A stretch of 64,000 nt of DNA from Ctena decussata (GCA_963989385.1 OZ022498.1:101789298-101853297), one strand, 5' to 3'. Counted from the first letter of the stretch, positions 22,078 through 33,379 are shown. Notes: generated by a model from the letters alone, not told the origin. Numbers and translations: made by a program.

Positions 22078-23141
22078 TAAAGGAAAAACTTGTTGATTTG
22101 ATTGAGAGGGCCTTCAAAAAGTTCTCCAAAAATGAAGATACCCTTTATATTGCCTGTAACGATAAGAAAGCGTTTTTCACTTCTACTGACCATAAAATAT
22201 ATAGAGGATATAGTCTTTGGTCATGTCAGAATGTATGTGACGCCTTATCATAACTCTTAGATAATATTTACATCAGATTTGGTAATAAGTTATACAGACA
22301 AATTGTTTGTATTCCGATGGGTACAAGTTTTGCTCCTCTTGTGGCCGATTTGTTTTTATTTTGTTATGAAAGAGATTTCATGACTTCTCTTTCTGTTGAT
22401 AATCAAGCTGATATCATTGAGGCATTTAACTCAACCTCTAGATATTTAGACGATCTTCTGAATATTGATAATCCTTATTTTGAAAGCATGGTTAACCAAA
22501 TTTACCCACCTGAACTTAAATTGAATAAAGCTAATACTTCAGATACCGAGGCCCCCTTTTTGGATTTACATCTATCTATTTCTAACGGTTTTGTATCTTC
22601 TAAAATTTATGATAAACGTGATGACTTTGACTTTGATATAGTTAATTTTCCATTTTTGGATGGTGACGTTCCACGTCGTCTCTCTTATGGAGTGTATATT
22701 TCTCAACTTATAAGATTTGCTAGAGTGTGTAGTCATGTAGATGACTTTAATGCTCGTAATAAATGTTTAACAGCTAAACTTCTTCAACAGGGCTATCGGT
22801 ATCATAAGCTTAGAAAGGCTTTTTCTAAATTCTATCGCAGACACCATGAATTGGTTTCAAAATTTGATTTCGGATTAAAATTTCTTTTGCACCAAGGCCT
22901 ATCGGAACCAGAATTTTATGGTGACTTAGTATACAAATTCAAAAAGATTAAGGGTAGGACTGATTTTTCTGATCAATTCCGAAAAATAATAATACGTCAC
23001 ATACGTATTGGCTATAATTTAAATGTTATGCGACAGTCTGCATGCTTAGTGATTAACCCAATCACGGTTGATAACTTTGCTGCACTCTTTAATTGCACAC
23101 CGGGGGATCGGTCGTCAGACTCTATGATGGCCCCGACCTAA
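22078..23141 (+). pseudogene. Penelope-like reverse transcriptase fragment, copy 1
   Basis: The C-terminal two thirds of an RT. From about 22.08 kb the frame reads ERAFKKFSKNEDTLYIAC and SLWSCQNVCDA, then an in-frame stop (TCA-TAA at about 22250), then 274 open codons from 22317. Visible motifs are PMGTSFAPLVADLFLFCYER, the catalytic STSRYLDDLLNIDN (YxDD), EAPFLDLHLSI..GFVSSKIYDKR, and a conserved tail RIGYNLNVMRQSACLVINP. The FLDL-then-KxYxK arrangement is like Penelope-like elements; I see no endonuclease domain here. 5'-truncated and stop-bearing, it is inactive. A second copy at 30.8 kb shows the same end. Confidence 0.75.
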
Positions 23142-23662
23142 AGCTATATATTTTAGTTGGTTGGGACCGGAGCCTTTTTGTCTGTTGCTTGGTCCACCGG
23201 GGCTCAACTGGTGACCTTCTTTTGCTTCCGATTTCCAGTGGGGTTGTTTGGCATGACAGGGATCTCCACCTGTCAGACGGCCCGTTGTATCTGTTGAGTC
23301 CTCGTCTTTGCTTCTTCATGGTGTTGAAATTTGATTTATGTGTTTACCGTGATGATTCATTGACGAGTTAGAGGGTTATCATGCGAACCGAACAACCAAC
23401 TAAATGTTTTGTACCACTTCAGAAACTGAGGGTGAGGTTGGGCCTGTAAAATCGATTTAAGCCCCCCAGTAATTCATTACTGACCGTTCCAAGGCGGTAG
23501 TTCTGTTGTGGTTCTCTGTTGCCTGTTTTGGGTGTCAGAGTTTCTGTGATGTTTTACCTTATGTATGTTATTATTATTTTTGGTTCGGTTTGGGTTGCTG
23601 AGTGGCCACCTTTTGGGAACAAGCTGCTCACTCGGTTGGCCATATGTTCTCTGTATCTTGAT
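23142..23662 (+). mobile_element. 3' UTR of Penelope-like copy 1
   Basis: Non-coding DNA conserved with 15320-15988 (inverted), 29815-30319 and 31785-32470: TTAGTTGGTTGGGACCGGAGCC, CCGTGATGATTCATTGACGAGTTAG, GCCCCCCAGTAATTCATTACTGACCG. It stops at GTATCTTGAT, where the relic at 15.4 kb continues, so this end is truncated. Confidence 0.7.
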
Positions 23663-24161
23663 CTTAGTATCATATAGCTTGGACGAAACATTTTTGTTAA
23701 TATTTTGCAGTCGGAAATTTCGTCGTTGGATTTTTTTTGCGCTTTAAGGGTTAATAAGCCTACATATAAGGAGTGCAGTTTTGCAACAGCTTAGGTTCTT
23801 TTTCTGACAATCGTTAATCATCTTATACTGAATACATGCACGAGGATTTTCTTTTACGAAACATAAGTCCACATAAACTCTTTAGGCTGAACAATCGCGA
23901 ACATGATACATACCGTTTCTGCAATCAGCTTTGTAATGGTATATCTTATATATGTATGCCGACAGTGATAAAAATGAAGCCTCTGCAGCCCGGCAAGTTT
24001 CAAATCGGTTAAAAAATGTAGGGCATATTTTGTTTTCTTACAAGCAAACCCAGCTAAACACAGGTTGAAGAAGCCGAAAACAAAATCTCACACCTCCAAT
24101 ATTAAGCCTGATCCATTTATTCATTATTACAATAAATCATTTGTATCAAAATCGTTTCTTG
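23661..24161 (+). repeat. 501-bp direct repeat, left copy
   Basis: Every line compared with 24671-25171 is identical at a constant offset of 1010 bases, so there are no indels. It begins ATCTTAGTATCATATAGC and ends AAAATCGTTTCTTG. It has no TG...CA ends, no gene and no obvious primer-binding site. Confidence 0.9.
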
Positions 24162-24670
24162 CACATAAAGGTCTTCCGGTTTTCGGACTTGCCTCTAGGG
24201 ACCCATCTGCACCCGTATCGCACTGATTGCAAATTGTCACAAGCCTGATAATATTTGTTATATCACCACATGTTTAATCAACAGCTCTAGAGGCTGTTAT
24301 GGTGATATTCCAAATTTGAGGCAAAACCGCATATATATCCGCTGACGCGTTTGTCAGAAATCTACATTTTTACTCTCGGCAGTAACAAGCATTAGCACTA
24401 GCTAGCGAATTTCAAACTGCAGTGACAGTAGTAAAGGGTGTCACTCTGGCCTCATCGTCCGGAGACTAAGACCGCAGCCTGGGGGAGTCTCCGGCCGGGA
24501 TGAGGCCAGAGATGACACAAAAGTCTATGTAATATGGCATAGGAGATGTCTTAAGAGGCTATACAGCAATATGCGTCTGCTATGAGTCTCTTGACCCTGC
24601 ATCTCAAGGCCTCACTTTACCAGAGGCATAACTCTAAAGCGTCAGTTGTGGACCTCCTGCCAAACAACCT
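24162..24670. other. 509-bp spacer between direct repeats, with a strong hairpin
   Basis: Non-coding. At 24447-24513 TCTGGCCTCATCGTCCGGAGACT pairs with AGTCTCCGGCCGGGATGAGGCCAGA to give a strong stem. There is no coding frame. Confidence 0.6.
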
Positions 24671-25171
24671 ATCTTAGTATCATATAGCTTGGACGAAACA
24701 TTTTTGTTAATATTTTGCAGTCGGAAATTTCGTCGTTGGATTTTTTTTGCGCTTTAAGGGTTAATAAGCCTACATATAAGGAGTGCAGTTTTGCAACAGC
24801 TTAGGTTCTTTTTCTGACAATCGTTAATCATCTTATACTGAATACATGCACGAGGATTTTCTTTTACGAAACATAAGTCCACATAAACTCTTTAGGCTGA
24901 ACAATCGCGAACATGATACATACCGTTTCTGCAATCAGCTTTGTAATGGTATATCTTATATATGTATGCCGACAGTGATAAAAATGAAGCCTCTGCAGCC
25001 CGGCAAGTTTCAAATCGGTTAAAAAATGTAGGGCATATTTTGTTTTCTTACAAGCAAACCCAGCTAAACACAGGTTGAAGAAGCCGAAAACAAAATCTCA
25101 CACCTCCAATATTAAGCCTGATCCATTTATTCATTATTACAATAAATCATTTGTATCAAAATCGTTTCTTG
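24671..25171 (+). repeat. 501-bp direct repeat, right copy
   Basis: Identical partner of 23661-24161. It is followed by TTTCTAGCTCTGAATTTTTTTGG and a CAA-rich microsatellite (25199-25238). Confidence 0.9.
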
Positions 25172-25735
25172 TTTCTAGCTCTGAATTTTTTTGGCAGAAA
25201 AAAACAACAACAACAACAACAAAAAAAAAACAACAACACAGAAATATTGATAAAACAAATGATGATGGTTTGGGCAATGGACAGCAATACAGGAAGTGCT
25301 TTAACAGTTTCATGAATATGCTTACTATTCACATAAGAACATAAAGATAGAACAGACATAAAGAAGGGAGAAGTTTGAGGTTTTGGATATCTGGGTTACA
25401 ATTAGAATTGAATTGTAGAGTATTTAATAGATGATGTGGCAATGTAGTTTATGTAAAAGAGACACAGCGATGGCTAAAATTAAGATGTAAGATTTAAGCG
25501 GGACAAGCAGTAGGAAGACATTAAAGCGAGGAAAATCACCATACACGCCTTGAAAATAGAATGAAATTTTTACACTATATTGTATATACACTTTATAGAC
25601 AAACTGAAATCTATGAAGCCATTTTGGGGAGACATCGACATATCTGTGATCAAAAGGTAAACTGATGCGATCCGTTGTCATATGTTTCTGTATGCCTATG
25701 AGTCGAGGCCCTTGACAGCAGAGTAACAGAAAATA
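25172..25735. other. stretch with microsatellite, no gene
   Basis: Holds the (AAC)n/A-run at 25199-25238, then AT-rich DNA. A minus-strand open frame at 25424-25681 has no recognisable domain. Confidence 0.5.
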
Positions 25736-26160
25736 ATGCAGGCTTTTGAGGTAAGATACTACCGAAGTTTACTGAACATTTCGTACAAGGACCACGAGAC
25801 TAATGAAGACGTTCGCAGAAATATTCCAGCACGCGTTCGAGACTATGGCGAACTCCTGAACATGGTAAAGAAACCGAAACTGGGGTGATTTGGCCTTATA
25901 TCTGTAGTTTATGTGGTAGAGAATTAGAGAATGCTAAAAATAGGATGGAAGTTAATGGGACAAGACAGTACGAAGAATGTGATGAAGTCCTGACCATGGT
26001 CAAGAAACGGTGAAGGTAGTTTTGCCACGTTTCAATGTCTTCTGGTTAAGCAAAGACAATTCTACAGGGCGCAGTGAAAGGAAAAAAGAAGAAAGGGTGG
26101 ACAGAAGAAGTAGCGGGTTGACAACATTAAAGAATGGACAGGGATGGACTTTGCCAGCTC
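25736..26160 (+). pseudogene. LINE ORF2 C-terminal fragment, copy 3 (left part)
   Basis: Decayed relative of 2521-2925: YYRSLLNISYKDHETNED, then stops, then SSG-AKTILQGAVKGKK and EWTGMDFASS. A stretch near 25.9 kb looks inserted or rearranged. The frame is cut at 26160 by another LINE and resumes at 27429. Confidence 0.65.
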
Positions 26161-27428
26161 GACAAATATAACTTTTAATTTGGACAATAATATCATTAAA
26201 TGTGAGGAACATGTAAAACTTTTAGGTGTTACTATTGATTTTCAGTTGAATTTTGATCTCCATATATCAACTATATGTAAAAAAGCATCTAGGCAACTAA
26301 ATGTGTTGAAAAGAATAGGGAGAAATCTATGCAGATTGGGGAAACTTAATATTTATTATTCCTTCATCATGTCCAATTTTAACTATTGCCCTCTTGTCTG
26401 GCACTTTTGTGGGGAAGTAAATACTAAGAAAATAGAAAAAAATCAAGAAAGAGCTCTGAGATTTGTATATGAGGATTATATATCTAATTATGATATACTA
26501 CTAAACAAATCTCAGTTACCTTCACTCAGGGTCAGACGAATGAGGGCAATAGTACTTGAGGCTTTTAAAATTTTAAATAATCAAACTCCTATATATTTAA
26601 ATGATCTTTTAACTTTTAAATCTCATTCTTATTCTTTTAGGTACACAAATACAGTGGCCATACCTCAGGTGAGGACAAGTAAATATGGCGCCAGATCCTT
26701 CCGCTCTACTGCCGCTAAAGTGCGGAATTCTTTGCCACAAAAGTTTCGGGAGATTACCAATGTCAATCAGTTCCGATCTCAAATTGGTGCATGGAGCGGG
26801 GGGATCTGCACATGCTCGTTCTGTTCTGAGTGTTAAATTTTATGTTGCCCTGTTTTTTATTGCTGTTTTTTCAGAGCTGAAAATTTTAGTTTTGTTTGTT
26901 AAATATTTATGTTGACCCAAATTTTAATATAAATTATTATATATCTTAGCTTCTTTGCACCTTATCCTTTGTTACCAGTTTTCATACAGCTCAAGGACTC
27001 TTGCCATGTAGCTTGTATGTTCTGTGCGGGAGTCCTTGTAGCAAGAACTGTTTCACTTTTTAGTTTAACTCAGGATGGGATGCAAAGACGGTGCTGCTAT
27101 ATGTGCTGGTGTTTATTTAATTATATATTATTAATTTTAATTTGCTTTAATGTTTGTGCTTGCTCTTAACAACTAAATGCTTTGTTCATAATTATTGTAT
27201 GTTTCTGTTTAAATGTTATTATATATTCTGCATGATATTAATCTTTTCTTTTACAGCTTTAATTGTGCTATATGCGACGGACATTATAATGCTTATCTCA
27301 TGCTTGATATTTGCCATGTCTTAAATGTATTGTAGTACTTGTTAAGTCGGTAAATAGCTATTCATAGCTAATGTTTTAATGTTTGTAATCCTCCGACTAT
27401 AAATAAAGTTTGTATTGTATTGTATTGT
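26161..27428 (+). mobile_element. 5'-truncated jockey/CR1-like LINE inside LINE copy 3
   Basis: Open codons to 26836 encode the last part of an RT polyprotein: HVKLLGVTIDFQLNFDLHI, CKKASRQLNVLKRIGRNL, FIMSNFNYCPLVWHFC, KKIEKNQERALRFVYED, TSKYGARSFRSTAAKVRNSLP. These are standard C-terminal blocks of jockey-type LINEs, without the catalytic core. A 3' UTR of about 590 bases ends in AATAAAGTTTGTATTGTATTGTATTG. The intact reading suggests a fairly recent insertion. The frame start at 26144 lies in host LINE DNA, so the first six codons are not its own. Confidence 0.8.
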
Positions 27429-27520
27429 TGACTAGAGCAACTGAAAACAGGGCAAGGTAGATTGGTGTGAAGTCGTCTATGGTGCCCCAAGGACCTTGCA
27501 AGGTTATAACATACAACGGA
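27429..27520 (+). pseudogene. LINE copy 3, right part after the nested insertion
   Basis: Resumes as GACTAGAGCAACTGAAAACAGGGCAAGG, matching ACTAGGGCAGCTGAAGACAGGACAAGG of copy 2, and ends at the family's CAAGGTTAT. A GAC is present at both junctions and may be a short target duplication. Confidence 0.7.
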
Positions 27521-27537
27521 AAAAAGAACACAATAAA

Positions 27538-27765
27538 ACAAGGTCTTTAGGCTTAGCAAAGACTATTCTACCGGGCACAGTGAAAGGAAAAAAAGTAGAC
27601 GGAAGAAGAGGAGGGAAAATCTGTTACAGAATGGACAGGGGTGGACTTCGTCGGCCCAGCACAACTGGGGCTGCTAAATACATGACTAGGTGGGAAGGGA
27701 TTTTTGTAAAGTCATCTGTGGTGAAACGACCTTGCAAAGTTATGGGATAGACTGGACTAGAGTAA
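27538..27765 (+). pseudogene. LINE tail, copy 4
   Basis: Another tail of the copy-1/2 family: LGLAKTILPGTVKGKK, then diverged text to SSVV and a GGGATAGACTGGACTAGA tail. It sits directly behind copy 3. Confidence 0.65.
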
Positions 27766-28642
27766 ACATATGATGGAAAAATGGATAGATAATCTCAAAA
27801 CTTCGATTCCCTGGGGACTTAAAAAGGAAGTACGTGAGTAACAATTGTGAAGAAAATACAAAAGCATGGAGATCATTTTACCGTTGTATCTGTTGATATT
27901 GCTGTATGAATTACTACATGAGATGTCTTACTTGGGAGGTCTCATTTGATTAAGGATATCTTATGCAGTGTATAGAATATCCGGTAGAATAGAGAAAATG
28001 CTTGGAAAAATAGCTAATATCGCAAATGGGATTTCTTCTTTAGGAGATTGGATATCTTGGAGAAAATATACCGATCAATATGTTAGTAACTCTACACATC
28101 TTAGTTATATTCACCTTAATGTAGGTGGGACTGTTTTTTACCTGATCAAGTAATAAATTAACAACATTTCATGGAAATTAAAGTAAATGTGTATCACCAT
28201 AGTGTAGTAGAGCAAGCGCAATCGAAATGGTTCAGTAATGCATGATTTATCACAGGACTCACTGTTAAGGGTCATATTGTGACTTTTAAGTATTTTAAGC
28301 TTCGAAACCAGACCTGGCCGAGTCATCATGCTGCAATCCCCGCACGTCACTTCTGAGTGGACGCTTGCCCCCCAGAATTATACCAGTTTAATGTGTCTGG
28401 CTTTGAAATACTAGCTTCATCTTTTTGAGGAAGATACAAAATCGCCACACATAATGAAATTTAGGATTGCAGGTTGAATGTTTGCTATCCGGCTAGACCT
28501 ATATAATTCTTGGATACTACATGCATTTTACATGTTCACAATCAAAATTCATTAATAGAGAAGCCAAAATAAGATAAATACTCCGTGGAAACAAAATATG
28601 GATAATGATAAATCCATAATAGATAGGTTTATGGTAATGAAA
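27766..28642. other. intergenic stretch, no gene recognised
   Basis: No repeat family seen elsewhere in the window and no convincing frame. Confidence 0.45.
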
Positions 28643-28764
28643 GGTTGTGTGCAATAGAACCCCGTTTAAGATTAAAAAGATTCCCGCCTACAGCGGGACT
28701 CGAATCCGGTTCCGCTAGATCAGCAGGCCAGCGCTTGCCCCATGGAGCGACCAGGGCTCCTTTT
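28643..28764 (-). mobile_element. tRNA-derived SINE, family 1, copy 3 (head and part of body)
   Basis: Reverse complement: tRNA-like head GGAGCCCTGGTCGCTCCATGG, TGATCTAGCGGAACCGG, B-box-like GATTCGAGTCCCGC, and body AACGGGGTTCTATTGCACAC. It lacks the 3' end seen in copies 1 and 4. Confidence 0.75.
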
Positions 28765-29814
28765 TCATAGAAATATTTAAGTATCACAAGTACTAGTCAT
28801 ATTAGACCCAAGTAATATAGTATAGCTACAATCGATTTGTTTTGCTTTCATTTTCATTTTTTTTCGCTTTCCATTTTCCCTAAGGAATACTGATGAGTAA
28901 GCAAATAGGCGTATAGTTTTTTCCTCTGTTGGATTGTGATGCGTCATATTAGGCAGGTTAATCCAAGCGCAAGGAAATAACAACCTGCATGCATAGTGGT
29001 TAACTCGATCATGGAACATAAATTTGCTTCCCTCTATGATTGCAAGCCAGTGTGTCGGGCCTCAGACTGAATGATGGCACAGGCAACTCTCGATATATCG
29101 AAGTCGAAGTTCATCTGAAACTACTGAATGTCTCAGAGACAATTCTGGTCCCAGAAAATTGACTTTAAAGGCCCCATTGCTCTATCATCAACATGAAAAA
29201 AATTATCATGAGGTATCGCTGCAACCTTCTTACTATGGTTTCGTCATTGTAAATGACCGTGATTAGCCAGCTTTAAACAAATAAGACATCACTGAGTTTC
29301 TCAGATTCTCATAAAAAGGGTTTGAAAACTGATTTGGGTCATTTTAGATGGCAACTAATACGACCTACTTTCGCTTTCATAAAGTTGAATAAAATGGTAA
29401 AAATACAATATACAGTCATAGAGCTACAATCACTATCCCGCCTATGTTTATATAGCTTTGCTTGACGGGAAACCAGAACCGGAAATCGTATTTTGTGGTG
29501 CGGCTTGTTATTTTTCAAAAACTTGTCTTCTCTCCTTTTTGCCAATTAAATGACTCAATATATGCATATCAACCCTAATTTTATTTCCAAACATAAAGAT
29601 CGAACTGCTTTTTACAATGATCTGTGTTTAGACGTTTTTACCACTAATAGGACTATGGAGACTTTAGGATACCAGTCAGTTTAGATACACGTAACAGGAG
29701 TTGAAATGCAAAGAAAAAGAAAAAAAAAAAAAAAAAGGAATGTGTCCAAACTATATTCTTTGAAAAAAGTACTTTGAGATTTCAGTGTTAAAGAGACTCA
29801 GCTTACTTATTTTA
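28765..29814. other. intergenic stretch, no gene recognised
   Basis: Contains an A run at 29717-29736. A short piece around 29.58-29.67 kb (KHKDRTAFYNDLCLDVFTTN) could be a scrap of mobile-element protein but cannot be assigned. Confidence 0.4.
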
Positions 29815-30319
29815 GTTGGTTGGGGCTGGTTTGTTGCTCAGCTCACTGAGGTTCGATTGGTGGATATTTTTGCCCCAGTATTTCAATGATGTTGTTCACC
29901 CCTAACAACCTACTTCACCAACAAGTGACGCATTTTCGAAATTACACGTAGGTTGTTGCCCTTGTTGTTTGAAACCCCAGGAATCTCCTTGTGTCGCAAT
30001 ACATGTACATTATTTTCGTCCAGTCTTTATTTTGCTTCATCATAGCTTTTATTCGTGATTTCTTGTTGCCGTGATGACTCGCTGAGGAGTTAGTAAACCT
30101 TCACACGGACTTCAAAACTAAGGGCAAGGGTTGAGGCTAAAGCCCATCAATTATTTATTGCTGGCCATCCACGGCGGTATTTCTGTTGTGGTTCCCTGTT
30201 GTTTCTTGTTCTTTGTGTTTGTTCGACTGTTATGTGATTGACATGTTTTGCTGTTTTGTACAGATAGCTGAATGATCACCTGTCTGGGACAGAGCTATAC
30301 ATTTAGTTTACGTACATAC
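29815..30319 (+). mobile_element. older Penelope-like 3' UTR relic (left half)
   Basis: Diverged match to the 23.15-kb UTR: TTTTAGTTGGTTGGGGCTGG, CCGTGATGACTCGCTGAGGAGTTAG, CACGGCGGTATTTCTGTTGTGGTTCCCTGTTG. It is interrupted at 30320 by an inverted-repeat element and appears to resume at 32878-33010. Confidence 0.6.
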
Positions 30320-30741
30320 GGTAATTTTCGCGGGTTCAAATTTTCGCGGTTAAAGATTTACTCCCTTGATAATAATAACAAAAAATGATTTGATGAAATA
30401 TTTCATGCAATACCTTCGACATGGTCTAATTATACATTTGAGACAGAGTTTAGATGAAAATATTTGATAAAAGTGACTTTAAACAAAAAATAAGATAATT
30501 TTTTAAACTATCGCGGACCGCGGCCAAAATCGCATTATTGGACAAAACTAATTTACTCATGCGTCACATTCACGCGCACGAATAAGAAAAATAACTGTAT
30601 ATGATCACATGACACACGTGGTTAAAATCGATATTCTTACAGGCCGTGAAGAAATAGGTAATTTGCTTTTTAATTTGAAGATTATTTTTCATTCCACATT
30701 TATCGAAAAAGCATGCATTTTCTCAAAACTTGTACGGTTTA

Positions 30742-32473
30742 GAAAAAGAAACTAATAAATTTAATTGAGACTACTTTTCAGAGAGATGGTGCTCTTTATC
30801 TTGCTTGCAATGATAAACATGCTTTTTTTTACTTCCGATGACCAAAAAAGGTTTAAAATGTGGTCTTGCCAAAATGTTTGTGATGCTTTAGTAAATCTTC
30901 TAGATAACATTTTCATCAGATTCGGTACTAAATTACACAGACAAATTATAGGAATTCCGATGGGTATTAATTGCGCTCCTCTTGTAGCAGTTTTGTTTCT
31001 ATTTTGCTATGAAAGGTACTTTATGATGTCTCTTTCTGATGATACTCAAGCTCATGTCATTGAAACATTCAACTCAACGTCTAGATACTTGGACGACCTT
31101 TTAAATATTGACAACCCTTATTTTGAAGAAATGGTTAGTCAAATTTATCCTGCTGAATTGCAGTTAAATAAAGCAAATACTTCTGATACCGAAGTCCCAT
31201 TTTTGGATTTACATTTATCTATTTTAGATGAATTTGTTTCATCTAAAGTTTATGACAAACGCGGTGATTTAGATTTCGACATTGTTAATTTTCCGTTTTT
31301 GGATGGTGATGTTCCCCGCACCACTTCTTATGGTGTTTACATTTCTCAGCTTATTCTTTTCGCTAGGGTGTCTAGTCATCTGGCTGACTTCAATGCTCGT
31401 AATAAAAGTTTGACTGCCAAGCTTTTACAGCAGGGGTATCGGTATCATAAACTTCGGAAAGCTTTTTCTAAATTTTATCGTAGACACTTTGAATTGGTTT
31501 CTAAATAAAAAATAGGGTTAAGGTCACTTTTGCAACAAGGCCTATCGGAACCTGAATTTTATGGTGACTTAGTATATAAATTACGCAAAATCGTAGGGAA
31601 AACAGAATTTCCCGATCAATTTAAGAAAATTATCATACGATTTAAACGCATTGGCTATAACATAGATGTAATGCAACAGTCTACATGCTTAGTAGTTAAC
31701 CCAACCACGGTTGACAACTTTGCTGTCCTCTTTAATTGCACGCCGGTGGGTCGGGGTTCAGACTCTGTGATAGCCCCTACATAAAGCTATATATTAGTTG
31801 GTTGGGCCGGATGTTTGTCGGTTTCTTGGCCCACCGGGGTTCAACTGGTGGTCTTCTTTTGCTCCAGTACTCCAGTGGTGTTGCTGATGCCCCAGGGATC
31901 TCCGGTCGTCTCAACACGTTTTGGCTGTCGAGTCCTCATCCTTGCTTCATCACGGTCTTTTCTTGATCTTAATTGTTTACCGTGATGACTCTCTGATTAT
32001 TGAGGAGACCTCCATACGAACCGAACTACCAACTAATTGTGTGCACCGCAGCGGAGGGTGAGGGTGAAGGTTTGGGCCCAGTAAAACCGGTTTAAACCCC
32101 CCAGTAGTTATTACTGACCGTCCCAGGGCGGTACTTTTGTTGCGGTTGCGTTTGTTTTATGTTCGGTGCTGTTTAATTTATTGTGTTCTCAGTTTAATCC
32201 TTCTGTCATAAAAATAGAAAATAGGTAAAAATAATTGTTAAATGTTTTCCATATAATTTGCTTAGTCCGTTGTGGCCCGTCTGTTGGTCTGAATTGTTTG
32301 GTTCAATGGGGATAGCTGAGTTGCCATCTATTTGGGAAAGAGCCGCTGACTCGGCTTATCACTTGTGGTTTATTGTTTGTTGGGATGTCTTTGTCGGTCT
32401 TTCCCTTTGGTGTTGGGGATAGGGTTTGGGATCTGATTCAGTCAGTTCCTGAAGTGTAGTTACTCTTTAAATT
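30742..32473 (+). mobile_element. Penelope-like element copy 2 (nested)
   Basis: Bounded by comparison with the unfilled copy at about 35.7 kb, where TACGGCTAATTATGAG is continuous. Here RT and 3' UTR are inserted between TACGGTTTA and ATTATGAG. It contains the RT relic (30770-31784) and a 3' UTR with AACCACGGTTGACAACTTTG and CCCCCCAGTAGTTATTACTGACCG. Confidence 0.75.
30770..31784 (+). pseudogene. Penelope-like reverse transcriptase fragment, copy 2
   Basis: Same protein as 22078-23141. GALYLACNDKHAFF is read in a different frame before a T run near 30825, showing a frameshift. Then KMWSCQNVCDALVNLLDN, PMGINCAPLVAVLFLFCYER, catalytic STSRYLDDLLNIDN, EVPFLDLHLSI, an in-frame TAA at 31506-31508 and the tail RIGYNIDVMQQSTCLVVNP. 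Both the frameshift and the stop make it dead. The intact YLDD suggests moderate age. Confidence 0.75.
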
Positions 32474-32877
32474 ATTATGAGACTATTACTTATTGTCTAA
32501 CGAAATTTTGTGAATATATATATTTCTGAAAACAAGAAATAAACGAGGAAGACAATCCTTAAGGGTCGAAAACCTAAATATCAATTTTCGCAATTTTTAA
32601 TTTTCGCGTTTAGCAACATGCACGAAAAGCAAAACTATTTCTATTCACTTGAGTCAGTTCTTTCATTAACCTGCAGCAGGGCCGCCGCAGGTTAATTAAA
32701 GAACTGCCTCAAGTGAAAAGTACTAACAACTACCGAAGCAAACACAAACAAAATATATGAAAGCTGTGTCTGCAGAAGACATTTTGAAAGAAACAGGAAA
32801 TTATGCGCGATTTTAATATTCGCGGTTTCTAAGTGACCGCGAAATACCGCGAAAAATGGAACACCGCGAAAATTACC

Positions 32878-33010
32878 TTGTATAGGTACCTTTCTTAAAC
32901 TGTTGTCAAGTTATGTATATACTTATTTTCCTTTTGGTTTTGAGGACAAGATATGAGATCTGTTGCATCAGTTTCTGATCGTTGTTTATGTTTTTACTTT
33001 GTACGTACAG
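32878..33010 (+). mobile_element. older Penelope-like 3' UTR relic (right half)
   Basis: TTCCTTTTGGTTTTGAGGACAAGATATGAGATCTG matches TTCCATCTTGGTTTTGAGAGCAGGATGTAGAATCTG at 58.73 kb. It continues the relic cut at 30319. Confidence 0.5.
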
Positions 33011-33099
33011 GATGCGCTACTGTGGAGTTTGTAATATTTTTTCCGGATTAGCTTTCAATGGTTAGTCATTCATTGTTCGCACTACATAATGAAACTGCA

Positions 33100-33329
33100 T
33101 TTGAGCCGCGACACGACCAGACCAACAAAGTGGCATTTGGGACCAGCGAAGATTCAGATCAGCCTGGGCATCCGCCCAGTCTGATCAGAGTTCCGCTGTG
33201 CGCTGTATAACTAAGGTCTAAGCTAGCTCTATGCGGACAGAAAAAAACTCTGATCAGCCTGGGCTGATCTGAGTCTTCACTGGGCGTATTTGCCACTTTC
33301 TTAGTTTCTTCCTGTCGCGGCTCGTTTGA
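33100..33329. mobile_element. GAGCCGCGACACGA MITE, copy 3
   Basis: Ends TTGAGCCGCGACACGACCAG and CTGTCGCGGCTCGTTTGA, inner arms CAGATCAGCCTGGGCATCCG and TCTGATCAGCCTGGG. Its right end is 50 bases before the proposed first codon of the receptor gene and overlaps a possible in-frame upstream ATG (33329). Confidence 0.85.
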
Positions 33330-33379
33330 TGCTTCGAACAGGACAGGTTTTTTTAATCTATTTACATTTGAATGCCAGC

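Larger units (their letters stand above)
30320..32877. mobile_element. TIR element with GGTAATTTTCGCGG ends, carrying a Penelope-like insertion
   Basis: Left end GGTAATTTTCGCGGGTTCAAATTTTCGCGG; right end CCGCGAAAAATGGAACACCGCGAAAATTACC. An independent partial copy in reverse orientation at 35655-36095 lacks the Penelope-like insertion and acts as an empty site. A small hairpin CACTTGAGTCAGTTCTTTCATTAACCTGC (32648-32720) is inside. No transposase is visible. Confidence 0.75.

Noticed and set aside
23093..23371. A 92-codon frame also found at 15763-15981 on the other strand
   Set aside because: Similarity comes from the conserved Penelope-like 3' UTR; stops differ and there is no domain.
23661..25171. 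LTR retrotransposon called from the 501-bp direct repeats
   Set aside because: No TG...CA ends, primer-binding site, polypurine tract or gag/pol; duplication or assembly artefact is as likely.
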